This document shows positions 25,795 through 33,865 of a stretch of 64,000 nucleotides of DNA, in pieces. Within the stretch, counting starts at the first letter, position 1, and every line of letters begins with the position of its first letter. The DNA lies in the IMG/VR virus record IMGVR_UViG_3300025872_000037, positions 1 through 64,000 of that record, one strand, 5' to 3'. Made by a program: the position numbers and the translations under genes. The notes under the pieces were generated by a model. It was not told the origin of the DNA. It ran no database searches and saw nothing but the letters and a program-made list of their open reading frames with translations. This DNA is from a virus.

Positions 25795-26079
25795 ATGGAA
25801 AACCAAGCAGATACAACCAACGCTACCGCTCCTGAAGCGGGTCAAACCAACACACCTCCGCAGCTCGGTCTTAACGATCTGGCCGCAGTGGTTCAAATGA
25901 TCGACGTATGCTCCAAACGCGGAGCATTCGAGGGTCCTGAGCTCTCCGCAATCGGCACGCTCCGTACTCGTTTCGTCGAGTTCCTGAAGGCTAATACCCC
26001 GAAGGATCAGCAGGGTGGAGCAGCCGCTCCAGCCGGCGGTGTTGAAACCGTTCCAGGCGCCGCTCTTCCACAGAGCTAA
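25795..26079 (+). CDS. Conserved small helical protein downstream of gp45
   Basis: 94 residues. A conserved middle helix pair (LNDLAAVVQMIDVCSKRGAFEGPELSAIG followed by LRTRFVEFLKA, written here in parts) sits between low-complexity Thr/Ala/Pro/Gly-rich ends. The same small protein is found after the clamp gene in other marine T4-like phages. Function is unknown; the position suggests a replication-associated accessory factor. It precedes a terminator. Confidence 0.6.
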   Translation: MENQADTTNATAPEAGQTNTPPQLGLNDLAAVVQMIDVCSKRGAFEGPELSAIGTLRTRFVEFLKANTPKDQQGGAAAPAGGVETVPGAALPQS

Positions 26080-26105
26080 CGGATAGCAAATCCGATCGGA
26101 CTTTT

Positions 26106-26140
26106 GGCGCGTAGTCTGTAAAGAACGCGCCTTCTTTTTT
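26106..26140 (+). terminator. Rho-independent terminator after the gp45 unit
   Basis: 7-bp stem GGCGCGT (26106-26112) with ACGCGCC (26125-26131), 12-nt loop, followed by TTCTTTTTT. Confidence 0.85.
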
Positions 26141-26154
26141 GACCAATTTTTATC

Positions 26155-26409
26155 ATGAGCAACATCCCTACATCTATTGAAGATCGCGCAGCGATCCGTA
26201 AAGCCCTCGACCAGATCTCTGAGGAGTATACCAACATCGAGACGTCTCGTTCTCAGATCAAGGAGATCCTGAACGCACTCGAGGACAAGTACAAGACTCC
26301 GAAGAAGACCATGTCCAAGGTAGCGAAGCTCTACCACAAACAGAGCGTCTCCGAGTTCGAATCCGAAGCATCAGAAATCAAGGCGATTTACAAGACCATC
26401 GTTTCGTGA
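26155..26409 (+). CDS. DsbA-like double-stranded DNA-binding protein
   Basis: 84 residues, all helix. The pattern DQISEEYTNIETSRSQIKEI followed by SKVAKLYHKQSVSEFE resembles the small T4 DsbA family (89 residues in T4), which binds dsDNA and stimulates late transcription. It starts 14 nt after the upstream terminator and runs straight into gp44. The KxAxLYHKQ segment is the best family marker. Assignment is moderate because the protein is short. Confidence 0.6.
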   Translation: MSNIPTSIEDRAAIRKALDQISEEYTNIETSRSQIKEILNALEDKYKTPKKTMSKVAKLYHKQSVSEFESEASEIKAIYKTIVS

Positions 26410-26422
26410 TTTGATTGTCCCC

Positions 26423-27379
26423 ATGAAGGAAGCAGACTCGAATCGTGAACATCTGTGGGTCGAGAAGTATCGGCCCACAACCATTTCTGACTGTGTTCTG
26501 CCTGAACATCTGAAGAAAACGTTTCAGGGAGTAGTTGACTCCGGTGAGTTGCACAACATGCTTCTCACTGGAACTGCAGGTCTTGGCAAAACCACAGTGG
26601 CTCGTGCGCTGTGCAACGAGCTGAATCTGGACTACATCCTGATCAACGGATCTGAAGAATCAGGAATCGACACGCTCAGAAACAAGATCAAGCAGTTTGC
26701 TTCCTCAGTTTCTCTCACGAGTGACAACCACAAGGTAGTTATCCTTGACGAGGCAGACTACCTGAATCCTCAGTCGACTCAACCAGCCCTTCGTGGATTC
26801 ATCGAGGAGTTCTCAAACAATTGCAGGTTCATCCTGACATGCAACTTCAAGAATCGGATCATTGAACCCCTGCACTCTCGCTGTGCCGTTATTGAGTTCA
26901 ATACCAGCAAAAAGCAGCTTGTTGACGTTGCAGCAAAGTTCTACAAGAGGCTGATTCACATTCTGAAGACCGAGAAGGTCGAGTTTGACGATAAGGTCCT
27001 GATCGAGCTCGTCATGAAGCACGCGCCAGACTGGCGTCGTATCATCAACGAGTGTCAGCGTTACAGCTCTTCAGGGAAGATCGATACCGGTCTTCTCTCG
27101 AACCTTAGTGACGTTAACATCTCGATCCTCATGAAATCCCTGAAGGAAAAGGACTTCAAGTCCATGCGTGCCTGGGTATCGAACAACATCGACACTGAAC
27201 CTGCTGCAATCTTCCGAAAAGTATTTGACAACATGGTCGAGTATGCGAAGCCTCAGTCAGTTCCTCAGGTTGTTCTCATTCTGGCAGAATACCAGTACAA
27301 GGATGCCTTCGTGGCAGATCATGAGCTCAACATGGTTGCATGCATGACCGAACTGATGGCATCGATCGAATGGAAATGA
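26423..27379 (+). CDS. 44: gp44 clamp loader large subunit
   Basis: 318 residues from ATG 26423 (T4 gp44: 319); an upstream TTG at 26411 is less likely. AAA+ ATPase: Walker A GTAGLGKT (50-57), Walker B DEAD (109-112), sensor and arginine-finger region LHSRC. Four gp44 with one gp62 load the gp45 clamp. The C-terminal end (LMASIEWK) matches T4 (ACEMQWK). The stop forms an ATGA overlap with the next small gene. Confidence 0.96.
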   Translation: MKEADSNREHLWVEKYRPTTISDCVLPEHLKKTFQGVVDSGELHNMLLTGTAGLGKTTVARALCNELNLDYILINGSEESGIDTLRNKIKQFASSVSLTSDNHKVVILDEADYLNPQSTQPALRGFIEEFSNNCRFILTCNFKNRIIEPLHSRCAVIEFNTSKKQLVDVAAKFYKRLIHILKTEKVEFDDKVLIELVMKHAPDWRRIINECQRYSSSGKIDTGLLSNLSDVNISILMKSLKEKDFKSMRAWVSNNIDTEPAAIFRKVFDNMVEYAKPQSVPQVVLILAEYQYKDAFVADHELNMVACMTELMASIEWK

Positions 27380-27600
27380 ACTGGCCAAACACGCTCCCTC
27401 ACAAAGCCTTTGGATCCATGGTTTGCGTCATGGCGCCAGCAGATCGTAAACTCACTGTAGGAAAGCGCTATGCCATACTTGATATGGATCCCGTGGCTCT
27501 CGGCCCAGGCGAATCGCGCTTTGATTACTACGTCCAGGATGACAACGAACTTTATGTTTGGGTTCAGCCTGAATGCTTCGCGGACTTCATTTCCAGGTGA
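27376..27600 (+). CDS. Small protein between gp44 and gp62
   Basis: 74 residues from ATG 27376, which overlaps the gp44 stop as ATGA; an in-frame ATG at 27370 is also possible. The protein (MNWPNTLPHKAFGSMVCVM, KRYAILDMDP, YYVQDDNELYVWV) has the short-strand pattern of an SH3-like barrel. T4 has no gene between 44 and 62, so this is an insertion into the clamp-loader operon, kept in register by start/stop overlaps on both sides. Function unknown. Confidence 0.6.
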   Translation: MNWPNTLPHKAFGSMVCVMAPADRKLTVGKRYAILDMDPVALGPGESRFDYYVQDDNELYVWVQPECFADFISR

Positions 27601-27992
27601 ACTTCTTCGACTATCTCAATAGCATCAACCATTCGAAGGAAAATCTGATGGTTGACTCTGTATCCGAGAACGCCTACAATAGCTTCATGGTGAACCGTGG
27701 GCTATCGTATTTCTCGGATACGGTCCTATTGGCAAATGAGATGAATCGGCTGCATCATGCAGATAAGCCTCTCCAGTATTCGTTTTTGATAAATACGGTG
27801 AGAAAGAATAAACGCTTCAGCAAATGGATTAAACCCCAGGAAACTGAAGACCTCATGATTGTCAAAGAATACTATGGCTACAGTAATGAAAAGGCTAGGT
27901 CTGCTTTGTCGATCCTGAGTGCAGCACAAATAAGCGAACTCAAATCTAAAATCGACAAAGGTGGAAAATCAGGAAATAAAGCCTCAGGCTAG
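27597..27992 (+). CDS. 62: gp62 clamp loader small subunit
   Basis: 131 residues from GTG 27597, overlapping the previous stop as GTGA. It is shorter than T4 gp62 (187), as in cyanophages. Matching blocks: FFDYLNSINHSKENLM, YNSFMVNRGLSYFSDTVLLANEMN, KRFSKWIKPQ and the C-terminal AQISELKSKIDKGG. It forms the 4:1 clamp loader with gp44. The three overlapping genes 44-small-62 suggest coupled translation to set the subunit ratio. Confidence 0.9.
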   Translation: MNFFDYLNSINHSKENLMVDSVSENAYNSFMVNRGLSYFSDTVLLANEMNRLHHADKPLQYSFLINTVRKNKRFSKWIKPQETEDLMIVKEYYGYSNEKARSALSILSAAQISELKSKIDKGGKSGNKASG

Positions 27993-28032
27993 CACTCAGA
28001 TCGACGAAACTCCGGTCGAGTGGACTCCTGCA

Positions 28033-28416
28033 ATGATGCTTGAGGTCACGCTGAGTCAGCCTGATGACTTCCTGAAAATCCGAGAGACGCTGACCAGAAT
28101 CGGTGTCGCCTCCAGAAAAGAGACAAACAAGCTTTACCAGTCTTGCCACATCCTGCACAAGCAGGGCCGTTATTTCATAGTTCACTTCAAGGAATTGTTC
28201 TTGCTGGATGGTAAGCCTTCAAATCTGAACGTGAACGATGTTCAGAGGCGAAACACAATTGCCACTCTTCTTTCAGACTGGGGACTGGCTTCCATCGTGA
28301 ATACCGAACAGTGCCGGGAAAAAGCACCGTTACGCCAGATTAAGATCATTCCTCACAAAGAGAAGAATCAGTGGGAACTGCTGCCGAAGTATTCTATCGG
28401 CAACACGAAATCCTGA
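28033..28416 (+). CDS. regA: RegA translational repressor
   Basis: 127 residues from ATG 28033, where similarity to T4 RegA (122 residues) begins (MLEVTLSQPDDFLKIRETLTRIGVA). An in-frame GTG at 27961 would add 24 residues inside gp62 and is less likely. Other conserved blocks: LYQSCHILHKQGRYFIVHFKELF, RRNTIATLLSDWGL, and LLPKYSIGN at the end. RegA binds early mRNAs at their start regions and blocks translation. Position after gp62 equals T4. Confidence 0.94.
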   Translation: MMLEVTLSQPDDFLKIRETLTRIGVASRKETNKLYQSCHILHKQGRYFIVHFKELFLLDGKPSNLNVNDVQRRNTIATLLSDWGLASIVNTEQCREKAPLRQIKIIPHKEKNQWELLPKYSIGNTKS

Positions 28417-28422
28417 TAAATA
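28415..28422 (+). promoter_or_regulatory. Late promoter-like box (GATAAATA) before hsp20
   Basis: Seven of eight bases match TATAAATA, overlapping the regA stop and 90 nt before the Hsp20 ATG. The intervening leader has GCCG/CGGC and GGTGCCC/GGGGCCGG elements that could fold, and ends in a strong AGGAGG ribosome-binding site (28499-28504). Confidence 0.55.
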
Positions 28423-28512
28423 AATTTGCCGGCAATACCGTCGGCAACCATCGGTGCCCTTTTGGGGCCGGTGGAAGTTAGTTAACCTTGCTATCATTAG
28501 GAGGAAAGTCAG

Positions 28513-28971
28513 ATGACAACGTATACTACCAATAATGCGTCATTCACATTCCCACGTTCAAACTTCGTGGGATTCGAACGTCTGTTCGATGAGTTGTCCC
28601 GTAATACGGTGAACAACACGAACAACTACCCGCCGCACAACATTGTTCAGATCGACGAGGATAATTTCCTCATCGAGATTGCGGTTGCGGGGTTCAAGCA
28701 TGAGAATCTGGATATCCAATTGAAGGATTCGATTCTCACTGTCACCGGAAAGAAGGAGGATACTCGTACGTATTCTCACAAGGGAATCTCTTCCCGTGAG
28801 TTCGTGCGTACCTTCACTCTGGGTGAACACGTTCAGGTGAACGGAGCAGATCTCGAGGATGGCATTCTGGCCATCAAGCTCGAGCGCGTGATTCCAGAGG
28901 AAGAGCGCCCGCGAAAGATCGAGATTGGAGCAGAGACAAAGAAAACAAAGAAGTCATTCCTGAAAGATTGA
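28513..28971 (+). CDS. Hsp20 small heat-shock protein
   Basis: 152 residues. The alpha-crystallin domain is clear: PPHNIVQIDEDNFLIEIAVAG, then LDIQLKDSILTVTGKKED, FVRTFTLGEHVQVNGADLEDGILAIKLER, and a C-terminal basic tail. Phage Hsp20 genes are a hallmark of T4-like cyanophages and relatives and are thought to aid folding of virion proteins. A consensus AGGAGG Shine-Dalgarno lies 8 nt before ATG. It is flanked by a late-type box upstream and a terminator downstream, so it is probably its own unit. Confidence 0.95.
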   Translation: MTTYTTNNASFTFPRSNFVGFERLFDELSRNTVNNTNNYPPHNIVQIDEDNFLIEIAVAGFKHENLDIQLKDSILTVTGKKEDTRTYSHKGISSREFVRTFTLGEHVQVNGADLEDGILAIKLERVIPEEERPRKIEIGAETKKTKKSFLKD

Positions 28972-28992
28972 CATTGATTCATTGAGAATGAC

Positions 28993-29021
28993 ACGGCGGC
29001 TGGAAACGGCCGCCGTTTTTT
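28993..29021 (+). terminator. Rho-independent terminator after hsp20
   Basis: Perfect 8-bp stem ACGGCGGC (28993-29000) with GCCGCCGT (29009-29016), 8-nt loop, followed by a T run that leads into the next promoter. Confidence 0.92.
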
Positions 29022-29022
29022 G

Positions 29023-29050
29023 TTTACTTTTGTACCGGTCGTGTTAGGGT
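29023..29050 (+). promoter_or_regulatory. Early promoter before gp43
   Basis: TTTACT (29023-29028), 16 nt, TAGGGT (29045-29050), 7 nt before the ATG at 29058. The spacer shares ACCGGTCGTG with the promoter at 21129. Confidence 0.75.
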
Positions 29051-29057
29051 ATTGAGT

Positions 29058-31640
29058 ATGACGTTCTACACAAATGTCCTTTCGAAGGACGGTAAGATCC
29101 TGTACCGAGGTTACGAGGACGGATCTCGAGTCAAAAAGAAGATCAATTTTCAGCCCACCCTTTTCAAGGAGGCGGCCAAGCAGTTTGAGGATAGCACCTG
29201 GGTTTCTCTGGATGGAAAGAAGCTACGCGAGGTGCAGTACGCCTCGATCAAGGAAGCATATCAGGACAAGAAGATGTGCGAGGATCTCAAGATCCCACTC
29301 TGGGGCAACACGAGATTCGTTTCTCAGTTCATCCAAAAACAGTTTCCTGGAAACATTCTCTTTCAGCGTGATCTGATCCAGGTGGTCAGCATAGACATCG
29401 AGACTCGTTCCGACAACGGGTTTCCGAACGTTGAGACCGGTGACCAAGAGATCTTGTCCATCGCCCTGAAGAACAACAAAGAGGATTGCTTCCATCTGTG
29501 GTGCATGAAAGCCTATGATGAGACCAATTCCTCTGTCAAGGCGAAGGTCGAGGTTCACCAATTCGTAAACGAGAAGGCCATGTTGATGGACTTCCTCAAA
29601 TGGTGGTTCAACCCGAAGAATACTCCAGACATTGTGACTGGCTGGAACAGCCGTCTCTTTGACGTGGCGTATCTGTATGCTCGTATCCGCGGCGTCCTAG
29701 GTGAAGAGCTCGCACTCCATCTTTCACCCTGGAAGATGTGCGAGGAAGAAAAGATCTCGTTCAAGGGGCGATCCCGTGAAGCGACCTTCATCGATCTCCT
29801 GGGTATTTCACAGCTAGACTATCTGGATCTCTTCAAGAAGTTCACGACTCACACCTACGGAAACCAAGAGTCCTACAAGCTGTCTCACATCGCCAAGGTG
29901 GTTCTGGGTGACGACAAGATCCAGTATGATGGCACGCTTCAGGAGCTTTACGATAACGATCCTCAGACCTTCTTCAATTACAACTTGAAGGACGTTGAGC
30001 TGATTGAACGCTTCGAGGACAAGCTCGGCCTGATCACTCTGGCACTCACCATAGCGTACATCGGTGGTGTCAATTACATCGACACTCTCGGCACGACCGC
30101 AATATGGGACTCGATCATCTACCGAGACCTGTGCAAGAGGAACGTGACCATACCTGCATTCATTGAGGAGAGAAAGCGGGTCCCGTACCCGGGCGGATAC
30201 GTGAAGGACGTGGCCGTGGGCAAGCACAATTGGGTTTGCTCGTTCGACGTGAACTCGATGTACCCGAATCTGTTCGTACAGTACAACATGTCTCCCGAGA
30301 CCATCATCGGTGGACAGGGTGACATTACGCCTGGCATCGATCCGGACATGTTGCTGTCAGACAGACCATTCACTCCGGTCCATAACAACATCATGGCAGC
30401 AAATGGTGTTCACTTCAGGTCAGACGTTCAAGGAGTGATTCCTCGGTTGGTCGACGAGATCTACAATCAGCGTGTCAGCCTGAAGCAGGCCATGCTGGCC
30501 GAAAAGAAGAAGCTTGAGACACTTCCGAAGTCCGACAAGGAAGCTCGTCGCCAGTGTGAGCGCGAGATCTCTCGACTGGAGAATCACCAAATCGCCGTCA
30601 AGATCCTTCTGAACAGTCTCTACGGTGCGTGCGGCAACATCTACTTCAGGTACTTTGATCTGCGGGTGGCCGAGGGAATCACTCTCACTGGTCAGACAGC
30701 CATTCGAGCGGCGGAGAAGGCCGTCAATGCCTTCATGAACAAAACTCTGAAGACCGAGGGTAAGGACTACGTGATCGCGATCGATACCGATTCTTTGTAC
30801 GTCTCAATGGACAAACTCGTACAGAAGTTTGATCCGAAGAATCCTTGCAAGTTCCTCGATGAGTTCTGCAAGAAGGCAGTCGAACCGGTTCTGGAGGAAG
30901 CAATGCAGAATCTGGCCACAAAGACGTTCTGCCCGAAGAATCGTATGGTGATGAAGCGAGAGGCCATTGCTGATCGTGCCATCTGGACGGCCAAGAAGCA
31001 TTACATCCTGAACGTCCTGAACAACGAAGGCGTCCAGTATGCCGAGCCGAAGATCAAGATGATGGGAATCGAGGCGGTCAAGTCTTCGACTCCCGAGATC
31101 TGCCGTGATGAGATGGGCAACATGTTCAAGCTCATCATGAGCGGAACTGAGGAAGACGTAAAGAAGGCCCTGTCAGAGTTTCGATCGAAGTTCATGGCTA
31201 TGCCTGTTGATGAGATCTCTTTCCCTCGTGGTATCAGTGACATCGAGAAGTGGATGCCACGAAACAAGAAGCAGATCGATGAGCCGAGTCTCTTCGACGA
31301 ACAAGTGATCTCAAATCGAATCTACGAGAAGGGAACTCCGATCCATGTCCGAGGCGCTCTTCTTTACAATAATCTGGTCAGAAAGAATCGTCTCACCAAG
31401 AAGTACCCACTCATCCGAGAGGGTGACAAGATCAAGTTTGTCTACCTGGCAGAACCGAATCCGATTCACGAGAACGTCATCTCTTTCCCCGAATCTCTTC
31501 CGAAGGAGTTCAAGCTAGACAATTTTGTGGACCGCGAGGTCCAGTTCGAGAAAACGTTTCTTGATCCCCTCGATCCAATCTTTAAGGCGATTCGAATGAA
31601 TCCTACCAAGGAAGTGACTCTCGAACAATTCTTCACTTGA
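29058..31640 (+). CDS. 43: gp43 DNA polymerase (family B)
   Basis: 860 residues from ATG 29058 (T4 gp43: 898); a TTG two codons earlier lies against the -10 box and is unlikely. Exonuclease motif I is DIE at residues 113-115. Polymerase motifs: A FDVNSMYPNLF, B KILLNSLYGACGN, C IDTDSLYV. The C-terminal segment ends in a short clamp-binding-like TLEQFFT. Replicates the genome with gp45, gp44/62 and gp41. Single uninterrupted gene without the intein or split found in some relatives. Confidence 0.98.
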   Translation: MTFYTNVLSKDGKILYRGYEDGSRVKKKINFQPTLFKEAAKQFEDSTWVSLDGKKLREVQYASIKEAYQDKKMCEDLKIPLWGNTRFVSQFIQKQFPGNILFQRDLIQVVSIDIETRSDNGFPNVETGDQEILSIALKNNKEDCFHLWCMKAYDETNSSVKAKVEVHQFVNEKAMLMDFLKWWFNPKNTPDIVTGWNSRLFDVAYLYARIRGVLGEELALHLSPWKMCEEEKISFKGRSREATFIDLLGISQLDYLDLFKKFTTHTYGNQESYKLSHIAKVVLGDDKIQYDGTLQELYDNDPQTFFNYNLKDVELIERFEDKLGLITLALTIAYIGGVNYIDTLGTTAIWDSIIYRDLCKRNVTIPAFIEERKRVPYPGGYVKDVAVGKHNWVCSFDVNSMYPNLFVQYNMSPETIIGGQGDITPGIDPDMLLSDRPFTPVHNNIMAANGVHFRSDVQGVIPRLVDEIYNQRVSLKQAMLAEKKKLETLPKSDKEARRQCEREISRLENHQIAVKILLNSLYGACGNIYFRYFDLRVAEGITLTGQTAIRAAEKAVNAFMNKTLKTEGKDYVIAIDTDSLYVSMDKLVQKFDPKNPCKFLDEFCKKAVEPVLEEAMQNLATKTFCPKNRMVMKREAIADRAIWTAKKHYILNVLNNEGVQYAEPKIKMMGIEAVKSSTPEICRDEMGNMFKLIMSGTEEDVKKALSEFRSKFMAMPVDEISFPRGISDIEKWMPRNKKQIDEPSLFDEQVISNRIYEKGTPIHVRGALLYNNLVRKNRLTKKYPLIREGDKIKFVYLAEPNPIHENVISFPESLPKEFKLDNFVDREVQFEKTFLDPLDPIFKAIRMNPTKEVTLEQFFT

Positions 31641-31643
31641 TAA

Positions 31644-31672
31644 TTTACTTTGTCCGTTAACCATCATATCAT
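31644..31672 (+). promoter_or_regulatory. Possible early promoter after gp43
   Basis: TTTACT (31644-31649), 17 nt, TATCAT (31667-31672), 6 nt before the ATG at 31679. It begins 3 nt after the gp43 stop. Confidence 0.6.
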
Positions 31673-31678
31673 ACCAAC

Positions 31679-32035
31679 ATGCCAAATCATAATTCATCAT
31701 TCACGTTCAGTTATACTACCGAGGGTTACCAAGGTATCAACTATTCATCTCCTCCTCGCACAATTACATTTGATGTCGAGCGCGCAGAGGATCTTACACA
31801 CGCAGAATTATGCGAATGTTTCCAGGACTTTCTGAAGGCCTGCGGCTATATGTTAGACAACGGCACGATTGAGTTCGTTCCGTTCTCAGATGAGCCAGAT
31901 ATCCGTGAGGAAGATTACAACTACGAGCCGGCCCAACCTGAAGTTCAGGAAGATCCAAACCAGCAAAAGTTTGATTTCGCCAATAACGAAAACGTAGACA
32001 CCACTGGTTACGACCCAACACGCGGCGCCGTATGA
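31679..32035 (+). CDS. Hypothetical acidic protein
   Basis: 118 residues, not recognised. The N-terminus is Ser/Tyr/Thr-rich and strand-like (SSFTFSYTTEGYQGINYS), the middle has a helix with Cys residues (LTHAELCECFQDFLKACGYML), and the C-terminal third is acidic and Asn/Gln/Pro-rich. The last codons overlap the next start (ATGA at 32032). The base composition of this gene and the next is lower in G+C than gp43, suggesting they arrived together. Confidence 0.6.
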   Translation: MPNHNSSFTFSYTTEGYQGINYSSPPRTITFDVERAEDLTHAELCECFQDFLKACGYMLDNGTIEFVPFSDEPDIREEDYNYEPAQPEVQEDPNQQKFDFANNENVDTTGYDPTRGAV

Positions 32036-32430
32036 GCAACGACTGGGTACAAGATATCGCTGATATGCACCGCAAGTTCGGTGTCAATGATGCAGTACGC
32101 AAGATGGATGCTGATAAGCTAAAAGCATTTTTGGAGTTTCGCATTCGTTTCCTACAAGAAGAACTTGACGAGATGCGAAACGCCGACGATCCTGAAGAAG
32201 TAACGGACGCGCTGATTGATCTATGCGTTGTTGCCATCGGAACAATGGATGCTTTGGATATCAACGCTCATATTGCTTGGGATGAGGTGCATCGTGCAAA
32301 TATGTCTAAGCAAGTTGGCATCAAGGATTCACGTCCGAACCCGCTTGGCTTGCCAGACTTAATTAAGCCAAAAGGTTGGATTGCTCCATTTCATACTGGT
32401 AATATCGGTTTGCTTGAAAAGCTTAAGTGA
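32032..32430 (+). CDS. MazG-like all-alpha NTP pyrophosphohydrolase
   Basis: 132 residues. The metal-binding pattern of the all-alpha NTP-PPase superfamily is seen: EExxE in LQEELDEM (E43, E44, E47) and a following D/ExxxD helix in TDALIDLCVVAIGT (D59, D63). Enzymes of this superfamily hydrolyse (d)NTPs to NMPs; T4 gp56 dCTPase belongs to it. A substrate of dCTP would suit a 5-hydroxymethyl-dCTP-using phage but is only a guess; HisE- or MazG-type activity on other NTPs is possible. Starts in ATGA overlap and ends in GTGA overlap with the next gene. Confidence 0.7.
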   Translation: MSNDWVQDIADMHRKFGVNDAVRKMDADKLKAFLEFRIRFLQEELDEMRNADDPEEVTDALIDLCVVAIGTMDALDINAHIAWDEVHRANMSKQVGIKDSRPNPLGLPDLIKPKGWIAPFHTGNIGLLEKLK

Positions 32431-33377
32431 AGCACTCACTGACAGTTTTCGATTCGATCTTCGACAACAAGACATCCAAGCGGATGGATTTTGCCGAGTG
32501 GACCGATCTCGAGAAAGTACTTTATCGCCTGAGCAAAATGCCAGGTTATAAGGCAAAAAGGGGAGAGATGAAAAAATCATCCTCACTCATCTCTCCCGCA
32601 ATCTATCAGCCCAACTCGACCCGAGCCAACGCGAACGTCATCGCATGGGCGGGTTGGGCTGCTCTGGATGTTGACTCCTACGAGGGTGATATGCAGACTG
32701 GCCTGGCTCAGTACCAGGACTATCATTTCGTCTGTTACTCGACTGCGTCCTCAACTATAGAGAAGCCGAAGTTCCGTCTCGTCTTTCCTCTGGTTCGTCA
32801 TGTTCCGGCTGAAAGCATACGTCACTTCTGGTATGCGCTGAACAAGCAGTTTAATTCCATCGGAGACGAACAGGCAAAGGATCTGAGTCGTATGTACTAC
32901 GTTCCTGCTCAGTATCCTGGTGCCAACAACTTCATCTTCACGAACTCTGGTAAGTGGATCGATCCTGACCAGCTCATGGCTCGGCACACCTATCTGCAGA
33001 AGACGAACGGCAGCATCCTCGATGGAATCCCTCAGGCCATGAGGGATGCACTGATGGAGGCCAGGAAGGAAAGGATGACGAATCGAGACGTTCGTTGGAC
33101 GTCCTATCGTGATTGCCCATTCGTCAACAAGAAGCTCATCGGAGAGTACCGGAACATCTCTGGGATCGACGGTTCTGGTCGGTACCGTATGATCTACAAG
33201 ATCATGACCAGCATCGCGTGTAATGCGGTCAAACGGAAGTACCCGATATCCCCAGAGGAGATCTCGAGCATGGTTCGTCAGCTAGACGAAGAGACCTCGA
33301 GGATCTACCAACGGCGGCCTCTGCATGTGGAAGCCGAGCGTGCAATCGAGTACGCCTATGCCCATGCAGATCAATAA
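32427..33377 (+). CDS. PrimPol-like (archaeo-eukaryotic primase fold) protein
   Basis: 316 residues, GTG start overlapping the previous stop. An AEP-type catalytic core is suggested by ALDVDSY (D81, D83), followed by VCYSTASS and KFRLVFPL (about 115-122), then RMYYVPAQYPGANNF and a GKWIDPDQL turn. This order matches RepB/PrimPol-like domains of plasmids and phages. The usual histidine of motif II is not evident. The C-terminal third is helical, with RDVRWTSYRDCPFVN. No helicase domain is attached; gp41 is separate. Role could be primase, repair synthesis or a relic; the T4-type primase gp61 is not in the window. Confidence 0.6.
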   Translation: MKHSLTVFDSIFDNKTSKRMDFAEWTDLEKVLYRLSKMPGYKAKRGEMKKSSSLISPAIYQPNSTRANANVIAWAGWAALDVDSYEGDMQTGLAQYQDYHFVCYSTASSTIEKPKFRLVFPLVRHVPAESIRHFWYALNKQFNSIGDEQAKDLSRMYYVPAQYPGANNFIFTNSGKWIDPDQLMARHTYLQKTNGSILDGIPQAMRDALMEARKERMTNRDVRWTSYRDCPFVNKKLIGEYRNISGIDGSGRYRMIYKIMTSIACNAVKRKYPISPEEISSMVRQLDEETSRIYQRRPLHVEAERAIEYAYAHADQ

Positions 33378-33388
33378 GTTATGGTGCA

Positions 33389-33449
33389 TTGGTAATCAAC
33401 AACTTAGGTAATTCTTAGTTGTTTACCTTTGCAAGGAATTTGCTAGGAT
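33389..33449 (+). promoter_or_regulatory. Early promoter with operator-like palindrome, copy 1
   Basis: A near-perfect palindrome has arms AACAACT (33398-33404) and AGTTGTT (33417-33423). The right arm overlaps the -35 TTTACC (33422-33427); a 16-nt spacer leads to TAGGAT (33444-33449). The first 31 nt (33389-33419) are identical to 47280-47310. Confidence 0.8.
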
Positions 33450-33455
33450 ATTGGC

Positions 33456-33863
33456 ATGATGATTAACCAACTCGACAAGCAGACCCTCAAGACGATTCGT
33501 GCCGAGCTCGACCTCGCCATGAAGAACATCGAGAACCGGTACGGCGTGGTCCTTCGGACCGGCACCTGCCGCTTCACGTCCGAAGCCGCCACGATGAAGA
33601 TCGAGATCGCCACCCGCGGTGCTGCTGGCGAGGTGGTCGACACCGAGCTTGCCAACCTTCGCCGGAATCTGGCGTACCTCGGCCTGCGCGACGAGAACGT
33701 CGGCCAGACCTTTACCTACGGTGGCAAGACCTACAAGCTGACCGGCTACAAGCCGAAGCGTTACGCGAAGCCGTATCGCCTGCAGTGCCTCAACGACGGC
33801 AAGACCTACGTTGCTCCGGCGGACATGGTTCGTCGTGGCCTCGGTCTAGCCGTCCAGCCCTGA
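33456..33863 (+). CDS. Hypothetical protein, conserved in T4-like phages
   Basis: 135 residues. The N-terminal half has an alpha/beta pattern (LDKQTLKTIRAELDLAMKNI, RYGVVLRTGTCRF, TMKIEIATR). The C-terminal half contains GQTFTYGGKTYKLTGYKPKR and YRLQCLNDGKTYVAPADMVRRGL, like a small barrel that could bind nucleic acid. I recognise the type from phage genomes but no function. It is headed by an operator-containing early promoter, and is much G+C-richer than the next gene. Confidence 0.65.
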   Translation: MMINQLDKQTLKTIRAELDLAMKNIENRYGVVLRTGTCRFTSEAATMKIEIATRGAAGEVVDTELANLRRNLAYLGLRDENVGQTFTYGGKTYKLTGYKPKRYAKPYRLQCLNDGKTYVAPADMVRRGLGLAVQP

Positions 33864-33865
33864 GT

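Noticed and set aside
27787-27794. GATAAATA inside gp62
   Set aside because: Within conserved coding sequence and too far from the next start at 28033 to be convincing.
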